Under the pieces are notes generated by a model. The model saw nothing but the letters and a program-made list of their open reading frames with translations, was not told the origin of the DNA and did no database searches. From contig JAXFJE010000005.1 in NCBI GenBank assembly GCA_034168985.1, positions 1 to 43,505 of the forward strand: 43,505 bases of DNA, read 5' to 3'. Below, piece after piece: positions 1-7,685 of this stretch (within the stretch, counting starts at the first letter, position 1; each line of letters begins with the position of its first letter). The stretch is from JALEVB01 sp022768265 (GTDB lineage: Bacteria > Bacillota_I > Bacilli_A > Erysipelotrichales > Erysipelotrichaceae). Position numbers and translations under genes: made by a program.

Positions 1-62
1 TTTTTCTTTCTTAAATTAACAATAATACAATTAGGACAAGAAATCACCCCAATAATGATTAA

Positions 63-94
63 AGGGCATAATTATTTGAAAATAGTTATGCCCT
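63..94. other. Inverted repeat (15-bp arms) in the opening intergenic region
   Basis: Positions 63-77 pair with 80-94 with one G:U pair. Only two bases separate the arms, so the functional loop would be slightly larger. The + strand continues with AAGTTATTTT, a poor U-tract, so this may be a weak terminator of a gene left of the window or a regulatory hairpin. I see no coding sequence on either strand in positions 1-203. Confidence 0.35.
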
Positions 95-174
95 AAGTTA
101 TTTTAAAGAATTTGATTTCCCACACCAAATTTAAATAGTCGATTTATCTTAATAAAAATTTAAGATTTAGTGCA

Positions 175-180
175 TATAAT
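175..180 (+). promoter_or_regulatory. Candidate -10 box for the TraX-like gene
   Basis: A perfect TATAAT lies 24 bases before the start codon, followed by a GTGAGGT ribosome binding site at 190-196. I see no convincing -35 at the proper spacing. A TG lies just upstream of the box, although not at the exact extended -10 position. Confidence 0.45.
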
Positions 181-203
181 AGATCATCGTGTGAGGTAAT
201 TAA

Positions 204-971
204 ATGAAAATAGCTAAAACTTTATCATCTTATCAATTAAAGATCGTCGCATTGATATTCATGTTGATCGATCATATCCATACGTATCTACATGTAGGTC
301 CTGGTTGGATAAGTGCAATCACGCGTTTTGTGGCACCATTGTTTTTGTTTTTTATCGTAGAAGGTTTCATGCATACTAGTAATCGTAAAAGATATTTTCT
401 TAGAACTTTAGGCTTTGCAATGTTAACGTTGATGGGAAATGTTGCCATTAATATTGTTTTTCATAATGTAGATTATTTAACTGGGGAAATGGATTTTTAT
501 TCGTTGATTGCGGGAAATAATATCTTATTAACTTATGCAATATTTTTATTGATATTGAAATGCTTAGAAGAATTTAAGGAGCAAGCTAATTTCTTTCGGT
601 TTGGTTGGTTAATTGTTGGAATTTTGTTAAGTATGATGACTATTCCATTTTGTGAAGGTGCTTTACAATTGTTACCATTATTATATATTTTCTATTTTTG
701 CTATGGTAATAAACGTAGAATTATATTTGGAGTCTTGATTTATTCTTTTATGTGGCTAGTAAAGGCTATATCTAATTATCTTGCTTATGGCATGGGTGTT
801 GGGTTGCTTCCTACATTATCATATAATTGTGAGTTCATGATGAGCTTGGTGTGTTTGGCAATCATTAGCTATGATGGTACCAAAGGTAAAAAAGGGGTAC
901 TTGGCAAGTGGTCTTTTTATGTGATTTATCCTGTCCATATCTGGCTTCTTAGGATATTAAGCTTGTTATAA
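204..971 (+). CDS. TraX-like multi-pass membrane protein
   Basis: This 255-residue protein is almost entirely hydrophobic, with about eight membrane segments. It opens with the TraX-type signature LKIVALIFMLIDHI (residues 12-25), in which an Asp-His pair lies in the first helix, and continues with ITRFVAPLFLFFIVEGF. TraX was named for F-pilin N-acetylation, but chromosomal Firmicute homologues belong to the wider membrane acyltransferase-like family and their substrates are unknown. The gene stands alone: it has its own -10 box, a GTGAGGT ribosome binding site and a terminator right after the stop. The length fits the family (about 220-260 residues). No plasmid-transfer genes are nearby, so a role in conjugation is unlikely here. 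The family call is fairly sure; the function is not known. Confidence 0.75.
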   Translation: MKIAKTLSSYQLKIVALIFMLIDHIHTYLHVGPGWISAITRFVAPLFLFFIVEGFMHTSNRKRYFLRTLGFAMLTLMGNVAINIVFHNVDYLTGEMDFYSLIAGNNILLTYAIFLLILKCLEEFKEQANFFRFGWLIVGILLSMMTIPFCEGALQLLPLLYIFYFCYGNKRRIIFGVLIYSFMWLVKAISNYLAYGMGVGLLPTLSYNCEFMMSLVCLAIISYDGTKGKKGVLGKWSFYVIYPVHIWLLRILSLL

Positions 972-974
972 TTA

Positions 975-999
975 AAAACGCAGCTATAAACTGCGTTTT
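975..999. terminator. Bidirectional Rho-independent terminator
   Basis: A perfect 9-bp stem (AAAACGCAG / CTGCGTTTT) has a 7-base loop and T-rich tails on both strands. It lies between the convergent TraX-like gene and the minus-strand lipoprotein operon, so it can serve both. Confidence 0.8.
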
Positions 1000-1092
1000 G
1001 GAGTGTCGATATGATAGGGTCAACACTATGAAGGAGGAATTTAGGCTAAATCCAAATGATAGCAATGGGCAACGATATTTATAGTCAAGTTG

Positions 1093-1641
1093 TCACTGTT
1101 TTTCAATTAAGGCTGCATAATTAAGGTAATCTACATAACTTTCGGGAACAAATCCTTCGGGGAATGCATAGTAAATATTAACAAGATCATATACATTTAA
1201 TGAAACATCATCTTTAATTGGAATATCATCTAAACCAATCGTAACATCTGGTCCTTGTCTAGAACGATCATAACAATTACTTCCTACTTCTAATCCCATT
1301 TCATTGGTCTCATTACGTACAAAAGTAACTATCGCAACAATATGATCACTAAAAACACACGGATTATCTTCAATAAAAAAATCCCAGTTTAATAGTGGCA
1401 GAACATCTGGACTATTCGTATAGTGATAATTTTTAGGAATTATTTCACCATCTGTAGTTTCTATAGGAGCTGCTGTATTTTCTATGTTAGAAGTCGACTC
1501 TATTGTTTGCTCATTTGAATCGTACACCCCAACTATTTCATTAGCGATTGGATTATTAGTTGAATTAGTAGTTTCTTCATGTTCTTTAGTACAACCACCT
1601 AAAAGCAAAAGTACCAAAATAGACAATAATAATTTATTCAT
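1093..1641 (-). CDS. Lipoprotein of unknown function, last gene of the BlaI/M56/ABC block
   Basis: This 182-residue protein starts with a short signal peptide and a lipobox (LLGGC, Cys at residue 17), so it should be lipid-anchored on the outer face of the membrane. A low-complexity Thr/Asn/Glu-rich linker (about residues 20-65) leads to a small acidic domain. That domain has no motif I recognise and holds two cysteines (in NPCVF and SNCYD) that could form a disulfide. A strong AGGAGG precedes the start. The start overlaps the end of the ABC ATPase gene by 8 bases, so the two are probably translated together. Co-expression with an immunity-type ABC exporter suggests an accessory or immunity lipoprotein, but this is inference. 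Confidence 0.7.
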   Translation of the reverse strand: MNKLLLSILVLLLLGGCTKEHEETTNSTNNPIANEIVGVYDSNEQTIESTSNIENTAAPIETTDGEIIPKNYHYTNSPDVLPLLNWDFFIEDNPCVFSDHIVAIVTFVRNETNEMGLEVGSNCYDRSRQGPDVTIGLDDIPIKDDVSLNVYDLVNIYYAFPEGFVPESYVDYLNYAALIEKQ

Positions 1642-2275
1642 TAATTATTCCTCCTGTAAGGTTGATGGCAATATCAGCAAAATATCTCACCTGCTCATCA
1701 TGGCTAACGATAATGATAGTTTTACCTTTTTGTTGCAGCATCCTTAACATCGATAATACGATTTGTTTATTATCATCATCCAAAGAAGCTGTAGGCTCGT
1801 CGGCTAAGATCAAATCAGGATCTTTTAAGATCATTTTAGCAATCGCAACTCTTTGCTGTTCACCGCCTGACAGTTCATAAACTTTTCGATGGAGCATATC
1901 TTGTAAGTTTAAATCGTTCAATACTTGTTCGATGCGCATTTTGGCATCTTTCATGCTTTTGATCTTATATACTATTTGCATATTTTCCCAAACGGTTTCA
2001 TTTTCTAAAAGACCAAAGTCTTGAAAAATAAAACCGACATCATTTCTAAGAAAATTTATCCTATTTTTACGATTTCTTATTACTTTACCATCATAGGTTA
2101 TTTCACCACTATCATACGGTTCAACCAAGCCTAATATATTTAAGATCGTTGTTTTACCACAGCCACTTGCTCCATACAAACAAGTGATCTTACCTGCTTC
2201 GATGTTTAAATTAAAATCATCAAATATGACGTGTTTACCAAAGCTTTTTGATAAATTAGTAATTTCTATTCTCAT
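1634..2275 (-). CDS. ABC transporter ATP-binding protein, bacteriocin-export/MacB-like
   Basis: This 213-residue single ABC domain is complete: Walker A GASGCGKT at 35-42, a Q-loop in GFIFQDFG, signature LSGGEQQR at 135-142, Walker B LILADE at 155-160 and the switch His in SHD (191-193). Size and sequence match the small ATPases that work with MacB/FtsX-like permeases, in particular the group paired with lactococcin-972-type immunity permeases. It hydrolyses ATP at the inner face of the membrane for the adjacent permease, whose stop codon it overlaps by 4 bases (start 2275, permease end 2272). It also overlaps the following lipoprotein gene. Exporting a peptide or pulling an antimicrobial from the membrane are both plausible roles; the substrate is unknown. 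Confidence 0.85.
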   Translation of the reverse strand: MRIEITNLSKSFGKHVIFDDFNLNIEAGKITCLYGASGCGKTTILNILGLVEPYDSGEITYDGKVIRNRKNRINFLRNDVGFIFQDFGLLENETVWENMQIVYKIKSMKDAKMRIEQVLNDLNLQDMLHRKVYELSGGEQQRVAIAKMILKDPDLILADEPTASLDDDNKQIVLSMLRMLQQKGKTIIIVSHDEQVRYFADIAINLTGGIINE

Positions 2276-4338
2276 TTGAACCTCCTGATATTAGTATATT
2301 TATAGTTATATAATAAATATAATGCTAGCTCGATGATTATGATAAAGATGATCACTATCATCAATGATGCTTTCAGCAATACTTTTTTTGCAAAGATGCA
2401 TCCTAATAAAGCCAACAATGAAGGAGATACGATCTTTAATAAATATATGCCAAAGCGATATGGACTAACACCTTCATATCCAGATAATTCATATAACATA
2501 CGATTGTTGTCAATATCTACTTCTATTAACAAACGATTAGCTAAGACATAAGCTATGATCATTATTGAAAATTGTAAACTGTTTTTAAGATATAAAGTAT
2601 TGTATAGCTGATAATAGCTTTGATATCCATCTTGTAGGGATTCTATTTTAAAATAAGGTAAGTATCCATGATCGATAAATACTTTGTCAACATATGCTTG
2701 TGCTTCGTTAAGATTTCCATCAAATATTAGCATGCTGCTATTTAGCTGACCTTCATATCCTTTTTCTTCAGGAAGATAAAGGATTGGCAATTCACTGATG
2801 AAATCACGATACAATAAATCATTAATAGCGTATGCTTCTAGCGGTTGATCATATTCAAGAATATTAATATTATAAGTATCCCTTACCATAGCCCTTGCAG
2901 CTGATTTCCATTTTTCTATATCATAATCTTGATTTTTAGGGAAAAAAATACATATTTCGTTGAGGTTACAATCATCATCCATATCATGATTGATCAAAAA
3001 ATATTTATCAACATCATAATATGGTTCTCCATTTTCAGGATCAAATATTTCAGCATTCCAGTCCATTAAAATGGCTCTAGATTGCTCAAAAAGCTGACCA
3101 TTTTCCGCTAATTTTTCTTTTACCGCAATATAATTATCAGTGCCAATATCCGCAAAATAAGCACTGGATGAATCTTGAACACCAAAAGCATAGCGATTTT
3201 CTAATAGCTCATACACTTTGTCATGTCTATATCTTATTATGAATAAATTTTGTACGCTTTCAAATGTAGTTGTTACTAAAGGTAAAATTAATAATACAAT
3301 AACAAATTTTACAAAATATGCAAAGTTTTGCACTTGTGATAAGTAATTTCTGCCTTTAAATGACGACATGATTGGAGTATAAAAAATGAGTAAATACATC
3401 AGTAATGAAATTATCATCATAAAAATAAGCATTTGTAATAATTGTATTAAAAAACATCCGGCAATTACTATCATACTTATTAGATTAGCGTGATAAATAA
3501 TATCTATTAAACTTATGGCAAGCAGTAAAAACGCTAAACTATACTTAATAAAGTCATTGAAAAATAGTTTTTGATATATTTTACCGGTTGTAAATCCTTC
3601 AATTTTCATGATAGATATTTTCCTAGTATAAGAAAAGATCTTTAGACCCAATAGAACGATCAAAACTATAGAAACGCTGAATTTTAAGCCTATGTCATCG
3701 AAAGAAACAGTTATGATGGCATTTAAAAACTTATGTAAATCTGCTTTTGAAGAAGTATACGGAGATAAGACATTGATCTTACCATATATCTTCGCAAAAT
3801 CATTAAAGAATTGTTGTAAATTGGCTTGGAAATCACCTTCTAGATTAATAAAATTCATGTAAATTCCTTTACGTTCAATATCTGCCAACGGTCTTACACT
3901 TAAATTAACGTTCATCATAAAATTTATGATTCGATGTTCTTTATCAGTGGCATATGTACTGTAAATTTCTTTGTTGGCTAATCCTTTGGCATATCCTTTT
4001 TCTAACATCATCCATTTAGAAAGCATCGCTTCATTTGAAGATGTATATACTACAACTTCAGGTTGATTTTCATTGTTAGATATTTGAGAAATGACATATA
4101 TAGCTAAATTATTTTCTTTGGCTAATTTGTCCATATCGGAGAAATATATTTTATTAGCTATTTGTTGGGCTTCTTTAGTACTTTCAATACTCAATCCTAT
4201 TCTTTCGTAATTTTCAAAATCATATAGTGATATGGCATCATACACTAATTTCCCAGAAATTAAGTCGATTGTAGGTATTGCAAATATAAAAGATGTTAAT
4301 ACCATTAATAATGATAGTAGGATTATATTTTTTTTCAT
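2272..4338 (-). CDS. Bacteriocin-associated (DUF1430-type) integral membrane permease
   Basis: This 688-residue protein has an N-terminal membrane anchor (residues 1-20), an extracytoplasmic domain (about 25-205), a cluster of about four membrane helices (about 210-360), a second large extracytoplasmic domain (about 375-585) and a C-terminal pair or trio of helices ending in a basic tail. This layout, and the pairing with the small ATPase, match the bacteriocin-associated integral membrane proteins (DUF1430, lactococcin-972 group), which resemble FtsX/MacB permeases. The start is supported by GAGG upstream. It follows the M56/M23 gene by 95 bases, a gap that holds a TATAAT-like box, so it may have its own promoter besides read-through. 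No bacteriocin precursor gene is seen next to it, so it may defend against outside peptides or report envelope damage. The family call is moderate. Confidence 0.65.
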   Translation of the reverse strand: MKKNIILLSLLMVLTSFIFAIPTIDLISGKLVYDAISLYDFENYERIGLSIESTKEAQQIANKIYFSDMDKLAKENNLAIYVISQISNNENQPEVVVYTSSNEAMLSKWMMLEKGYAKGLANKEIYSTYATDKEHRIINFMMNVNLSVRPLADIERKGIYMNFINLEGDFQANLQQFFNDFAKIYGKINVLSPYTSSKADLHKFLNAIITVSFDDIGLKFSVSIVLIVLLGLKIFSYTRKISIMKIEGFTTGKIYQKLFFNDFIKYSLAFLLLAISLIDIIYHANLISMIVIAGCFLIQLLQMLIFMMIISLLMYLLIFYTPIMSSFKGRNYLSQVQNFAYFVKFVIVLLILPLVTTTFESVQNLFIIRYRHDKVYELLENRYAFGVQDSSSAYFADIGTDNYIAVKEKLAENGQLFEQSRAILMDWNAEIFDPENGEPYYDVDKYFLINHDMDDDCNLNEICIFFPKNQDYDIEKWKSAARAMVRDTYNINILEYDQPLEAYAINDLLYRDFISELPILYLPEEKGYEGQLNSSMLIFDGNLNEAQAYVDKVFIDHGYLPYFKIESLQDGYQSYYQLYNTLYLKNSLQFSIMIIAYVLANRLLIEVDIDNNRMLYELSGYEGVSPYRFGIYLLKIVSPSLLALLGCIFAKKVLLKASLMIVIIFIIIIELALYLLYNYKYTNIRRFK

Positions 4339-4374
4339 AAAAACCTCTGATAGGCTAATTGCGAAGTAGGAAAG

Positions 4375-4380
4375 ATTATA
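4375..4380 (-). promoter_or_regulatory. Candidate -10 box for the ABC permease operon
   Basis: On the minus strand this reads TATAAT, 36 bases upstream of the permease start. The -35 region is poor (TAATTA at 17-bp spacing). It could allow the ABC genes to be expressed apart from the repressor/protease pair. Confidence 0.35.
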
Positions 4381-4433
4381 GTTTTCTTTAAATAAGCTAA
4401 TTAAAAATTAAGAGATAATGACAATGTTGAACA

Positions 4434-5843
4434 TTAATCAATTTTAAACATCTGTTGATCTTGAGCAATTTGATAAATAATATCCTCAGGATATTCGTTA
4501 TTAAAATGATCTAAAAGGTTACTTGGATCAACGTCTTTAATTTGTCTGATTGCAAAATGAACGTGAGGACCTGTTGACATACCACTAAGACCTAATTTGG
4601 CAATTTCTTGTTTGGCATTAACTTCATCATTTTTTTGAACGATAATTTCACCTAGGTTAGCGTATAAAGAATAGAAATCATTACCGTGATCGATGATGAT
4701 ATAGTTGCCTTCTTCAACTGTTTTATCAACGATCATAACTTTACCTTTGGCACTAGCATATATAGATCCTTGTTTATCTTGGGAATTAGTAATATCTTCC
4801 GCAAGATGTCCTGCATAACAGTAGTATCCACAAGTGATTTCCATATTATCTACAGGCGCGTAAAAAGTAAGATCGTTAGTTGCTGGTGAAGTAGTTGGTG
4901 GGCTTGATGGTTCGCTAGTTGGTAAATCTACATCGGTAATCGTTGGAGGAGTACTAGAAGTGTCTGCTTTGGTTTTATATTCAAATTGGAAAAAGAAGAT
5001 ACCTAAGCTTACGGCGATGACCAAGACGATAGCAAATCCGATATATTTAGAGTATTTTTTAGTAGTAACATTTTTCACGCGTTGATAAACCTCCTTGTAA
5101 TTGCGGGTAAAACATAGTGGTTGCCATTGGTTGGTTTTTTGCGCACATTGGACCAAAGAACGGCAATAATTTGCGACTTGTGAGGGTGAAGCATTTTTTA
5201 ATAATTCTTCATCACAGCTCATTTCAAGATCTTGAATAAATACATGATAAGCCAAATAAACCAAAGGGTTAAAAAAGTGAATGCTTAAAATAACTAATGC
5301 TACTATGCGCCACCAATTATCATGTCGTTTGATATGCATCAATTCATGTTGTAACATATGATCTTGATTTTGTTCATCCGTTACTGGTAAATAGATCTTG
5401 GGATCAAAGATACCCGTCGTAAAAGCGGTATGATGGTTAGTAGTTAAATAAATGTTTGCTTCTAATTTAGAACAGTTGTTCAAAGATTGCTGGAATTGTA
5501 AATATTTATACAGCATGATCATCCAAAATATAAGTAAACCTAAAAACCATAAGCTAGCTCCAATAGATAGTGAGGAAAAAGATGGTTGAGGTGCTACATT
5601 ATCTAACTTGCTTAGGGTTAAGGGGGATACATCATTTACTAAAGGTATAATTTCTTTTTCTAAAGTAATAGTAAAGTGGAAAGAAGAAAGTAATCTATAA
5701 GCTAGCAAAAGCCAAAAAGGATAAAAATATTTCCTAGGTAATCTTTTAAAAAGATAGTGAAATCCTAAAAAGATTACCATCATCAAACATGCATCGTAAC
5801 TTAACGATAGCACATTGGTAAAAAGGTCAGTTATCAATTTCAT
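4434..5843 (-). CDS. BlaR1-like M56 membrane metalloprotease with C-terminal M23 (LytM) domain
   Basis: The N-terminal half is a BlaR1/MecR1-type M56 membrane protease: several helices, the zinc motif HELMH at 166-170, and the downstream EMSCDE motif (207-212) expected for this family. A further helix (about 270-286) and a Pro/Ser/Thr-rich linker (about 293-323) lead outside the cell. There, instead of the usual penicillin-binding sensor, an M23/LytM domain follows: H346 and D350 of HxxxD, and H427/H429 of the HxH motif (GPHVHF). The YxH position that helps catalysis in LytM-type enzymes reads YANL (Asn396), so this domain may bind rather than cut peptidoglycan. I chose the ATG at 5843 over a TTG two codons earlier; both overlap the end of the BlaI-like gene. 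In BlaR1, sensing outside triggers the inner M56 site to inactivate BlaI; the same logic is inferred here, with the cell wall as the sensed object. Confidence 0.85.
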   Translation of the reverse strand: MKLITDLFTNVLSLSYDACLMMVIFLGFHYLFKRLPRKYFYPFWLLLAYRLLSSFHFTITLEKEIIPLVNDVSPLTLSKLDNVAPQPSFSSLSIGASLWFLGLLIFWMIMLYKYLQFQQSLNNCSKLEANIYLTTNHHTAFTTGIFDPKIYLPVTDEQNQDHMLQHELMHIKRHDNWWRIVALVILSIHFFNPLVYLAYHVFIQDLEMSCDEELLKNASPSQVANYCRSLVQCAQKTNQWQPLCFTRNYKEVYQRVKNVTTKKYSKYIGFAIVLVIAVSLGIFFFQFEYKTKADTSSTPPTITDVDLPTSEPSSPPTTSPATNDLTFYAPVDNMEITCGYYCYAGHLAEDITNSQDKQGSIYASAKGKVMIVDKTVEEGNYIIIDHGNDFYSLYANLGEIIVQKNDEVNAKQEIAKLGLSGMSTGPHVHFAIRQIKDVDPSNLLDHFNNEYPEDIIYQIAQDQQMFKID

Positions 5844-6186
5844 CTTCAAATTGTTTGATCAAGGTCAAGATGGCGTTTGCTTCTTCTTTGGTGATCGTTT
5901 TTCCTTGGTAGTAAGTTGAAATTAGCTTTGGGAGGGAACGATCAAAGGCTTGGTCTAATAAATTTTGGGTTTTTTGATGGTCGATGAGTTGTTTGTCAAC
6001 CAACATGGTAATTATTCCATTGTTATTACTTGCAAGTTGTTTGTCGATCATACGTTTTAATAAAGTGTAGGTCGTTGATTTTTTCCATTGGTATTTTTTA
6101 TGGGCTTGGATAATTAGTTCTTTAGAACTAATAGGTTGATCTTGCCAAATAATTTGGGCAAGTTGATATTCTGCTTCACTTAACAT
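5827..6186 (-). CDS. BlaI/MecI-family transcriptional repressor
   Basis: This 119-residue protein carries the BlaI-type winged helix: LSEAEYQLAQIIW at the N-terminus, the recognition region KKSTTYTLLKRMIDK (residues 35-49), then a dimerisation half ending in an acidic tail. Such repressors bind TACA-N-TGTA dyads as dimers and are inactivated by cleavage that depends on the partner M56 protease. The partner follows at once, overlapping by 17 bases. Two dyads of this kind (6201-6212 and 6223-6234) lie on its own promoter, so autoregulation and control of the downstream genes are likely. The start has a GGAGGATCCT ribosome binding site. No beta-lactamase or PBP2a gene is present, so this is a BlaI relative used for another envelope signal. 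Confidence 0.88.
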   Translation of the reverse strand: MLSEAEYQLAQIIWQDQPISSKELIIQAHKKYQWKKSTTYTLLKRMIDKQLASNNNGIITMLVDKQLIDHQKTQNLLDQAFDRSLPKLISTYYQGKTITKEEANAILTLIKQFEDEIDN

Positions 6187-6200
6187 AGGATCCTCCTGGT

Positions 6201-6212
6201 CTACAATTGTAG
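6201..6212. promoter_or_regulatory. BlaI-type operator box 1
   Basis: A perfect 12-bp palindrome (CTACAATTGTAG) with the TACA/TGTA halves typical of BlaI/MecI boxes. It lies between the -10 and the ribosome binding site of the repressor gene, where a bound dimer would block transcription. Confidence 0.6.
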
Positions 6213-6219
6213 TACATAT

Positions 6220-6248
6220 AGTTTACAAATGTAGACTATAAATGTCAA
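6220..6248 (-). promoter_or_regulatory. Promoter of the BlaI/M56 operon
   Basis: On the minus strand a perfect -35 TTGACA (6248-6243) is followed by exactly 17 bases and then TAAACT (6225-6220) as -10. BlaI-type box 2 lies in the spacer and touches the -10, and box 1 lies just downstream. This promoter is back to back with the arsR promoter. Confidence 0.6.
6223..6234. promoter_or_regulatory. BlaI-type operator box 2
   Basis: TTACAAATGTAG holds the TACA/TGTA halves. Its centre is 22 bp, two helical turns, from the centre of box 1, so two dimers would bind the same face of the DNA. It overlaps the spacer and -10 of the repressor promoter. Confidence 0.55.
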
Positions 6249-6262
6249 GCCTCTTTTGTCAC

Positions 6263-6291
6263 TTGACAATAAATGAATGCTCAGGCATAAT
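6263..6291 (+). promoter_or_regulatory. arsR promoter
   Basis: A perfect -35 TTGACA (6263-6268), a 17-bp spacer and -10 CATAAT (6286-6291). The ArsR-type operator begins four bases after the -10, so repressor binding would cover the transcription start. Confidence 0.7.
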
Positions 6292-6295
6292 AAAT

Positions 6296-6315
6296 ACATC
6301 AAAAAAATTTGATGT
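6296..6315. promoter_or_regulatory. ArsR operator, copy 1
   Basis: A perfect inverted repeat with 8-bp arms (ACATCAAA / TTTGATGT) and an AAAA spacer. It contains the ATCAA-N6-TTGAT core known from ars operators. It directly precedes the arsR ribosome binding site, and the same 20 bp recur before arsP. Confidence 0.75.
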
Positions 6316-6325
6316 GAGGAATGCG

Positions 6326-6595
6326 ATGGATGTACTAACAGCAGCAAAGTTATATAAAGCTTTGAGTGATGAAAAACGGTTAAGAATTATTGTGTTATTG
6401 CAGCAAGGTGAAAAATGTGCATGTTGGTTAATGGCGGAAATGGATATGGCGCAATCCGCATTGTCCTATCATATGAAGATCTTGGTGGATGCAGATATCG
6501 TTAAACAAAGACCGCAGGGCAAGTGGATGCATTATAGTTTAAATGCGGAAACTTTTGCTAAGGCCATTGCTCATTTAGAAAGCTTAAGATCATAA
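6326..6595 (+). CDS. arsR: ArsR-family metalloregulatory repressor
   Basis: The chosen ATG follows GTGAGGA at five bases and gives 89 residues. A longer reading frame from 6242 would run through the promoter and operator and is unlikely. The winged helix carries the ArsR metal site CAC (Cys31 and Cys33 in EKCACWL), close to the ELCVCDL motif of classical As(III) sensors, then the recognition helix QSALSYHMKIL. Binding of trivalent arsenic or antimony to these cysteines releases the repressor from DNA. The operators on both sides (6296-6315 and 6630-6649) suggest that it controls both its own promoter and the arsP-trx-arsC unit. A hairpin at the stop codon may reduce read-through into arsP. 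Confidence 0.9.
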   Translation: MDVLTAAKLYKALSDEKRLRIIVLLQQGEKCACWLMAEMDMAQSALSYHMKILVDADIVKQRPQGKWMHYSLNAETFAKAIAHLESLRS

Positions 6596-6615
6596 AGTCA
6601 TCTATAGATGACTTT
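6594..6615 (+). terminator. Hairpin between arsR and arsP, weak terminator
   Basis: A perfect 9-bp stem (AAAGTCATC / GATGACTTT) with a TATA loop overlaps the arsR stop codon. The tail is only ATTTA, so termination is probably partial. This agrees with arsP having its own operator just after it. Confidence 0.5.
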
Positions 6616-6629
6616 ATTTAAACGATAAT

Positions 6630-6649
6630 ACATCAAAAAAATTTGATGT
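6630..6649. promoter_or_regulatory. ArsR operator, copy 2
   Basis: Identical over 20 bp to the operator before arsR. A GATAAT box (6624-6629) directly precedes it, so a second repressible promoter for arsP-trx-arsC is likely, although its -35 is unclear. The operator ends one base before the GAGGAGG ribosome binding site of arsP. Confidence 0.7.
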
Positions 6650-6662
6650 GAGGAGGTATAGA

Positions 6663-7667
6663 TTGTCTACGGTCATAGATTTTATTCAATATCAGCTATT
6701 AGGAATGAAATGGTTGAATGATATCATTGGTAATTTGTTACAAATGATAGGTATCGATGTTAGTCAACGTGTGGGAGGAAGTTTACAATTTTTTCTTTAT
6801 GATGTTATCAAGATATCGTTGCTTTTATGTTTATTGATTTTTGTTATTTCGTATATTCAAAGCTTTTTTCCGCCAGAAAGAAGCAAAAAAATCTTAGGGG
6901 AATTTAAGGGTATCAAGGCAAATATCATGGCAGCATTGTTGGGGACTGTTACCCCTTTTTGTTCTTGTTCTTCGATTCCTTTGTTCATGGGTTTTACAGG
7001 AGCTGGTTTACCACTTGGGGTGACTTTTTCATTTTTGATCTCATCGCCAATGGTGGATCTAGGCAGTTTGGTGTTGTTGATGAGCATCTTTGGTTGGCGC
7101 GTAGCTTTTATTTATGTGGTAATTGGTTTGGTATTGGCAATCTTTGGCGGTAGTTTGATCGAAAAGCTTAAGATGGAAAGATATGTGGAAGACTATATCA
7201 AAAATGCCCCTAATATCCATCTGGAAAATGAAGAGCTTAGCGCCAAAGCGCGGATAGGGTTTGCGAAAGAGAAAGTTAACGAGACCTTTAAGAAGGTTTT
7301 CCCTTATATCTTGCTTGGAGTTGGGATCGGTGCAATCATTCATAATTGGTTGCCACAACAATTTATTACTTCGATCCTTGGGGACGATAATCCTTTAGGG
7401 GTTATATTGGCAACCTTGGTTGGGGTGCCAATGTATGCGGATATTTTTGGGACGATCCCGATCGCAGAAGCTTTGTTGGCTAAAGGGGCACAATTAGGTA
7501 CGGTCTTGGACTTTATGATGGCAGTTACTACGCTTAGCTTACCTTCGATGATCATGTTGAAAAAAGCGATCAAGACTCCATTGTTATGTACCTTTGTAGG
7601 AATTTGTACCATTGGGATCATCATGATCGGTTATATGTTTAATCTGCTTCAGATGTATTTGATATAG
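6663..7667 (+). CDS. arsP: ArsP-type permease (organoarsenical efflux)
   Basis: I chose the TTG at 6663, five bases after AGGAGGT; a GTG at 6648 lies inside the operator and ribosome binding site and is unlikely. The product (334 residues) is a two-bundle membrane permease with the family motif TPFCSCSS (about 97-104, Cys100 and Cys102), a loop (about 165-205) between the bundles, and a second conserved half (LGVILATLVGVPMYADIFGT). In characterised ArsP proteins the paired cysteines bind trivalent organoarsenicals, such as methylarsenite and roxarsone-type compounds, for export. No ArsB or Acr3 inorganic arsenite pump is present, so this permease must serve the arsC gene downstream or the operon relies on a pump elsewhere. 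Confidence 0.85.
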   Translation: MSTVIDFIQYQLLGMKWLNDIIGNLLQMIGIDVSQRVGGSLQFFLYDVIKISLLLCLLIFVISYIQSFFPPERSKKILGEFKGIKANIMAALLGTVTPFCSCSSIPLFMGFTGAGLPLGVTFSFLISSPMVDLGSLVLLMSIFGWRVAFIYVVIGLVLAIFGGSLIEKLKMERYVEDYIKNAPNIHLENEELSAKARIGFAKEKVNETFKKVFPYILLGVGIGAIIHNWLPQQFITSILGDDNPLGVILATLVGVPMYADIFGTIPIAEALLAKGAQLGTVLDFMMAVTTLSLPSMIMLKKAIKTPLLCTFVGICTIGIIMIGYMFNLLQMYLI

Positions 7668-7685
7668 CTAAAGGAGGAAAGATAC

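Noticed and set aside
1028..1084. Short 18-codon open frame (MKEEFRLN...) after the TraX-like gene
   Set aside because: It lies beyond the bidirectional terminator and antisense to the tail of the lipoprotein operon. It has no ribosome binding site of its own and no recognisable product.
4423..4435. 13-bp palindrome AATGTT-G-AACATT at the end of the M56/M23 gene
   Set aside because: It does not match the BlaI box halves and overlaps the stop codon. It is short enough to be chance in AT-rich DNA.
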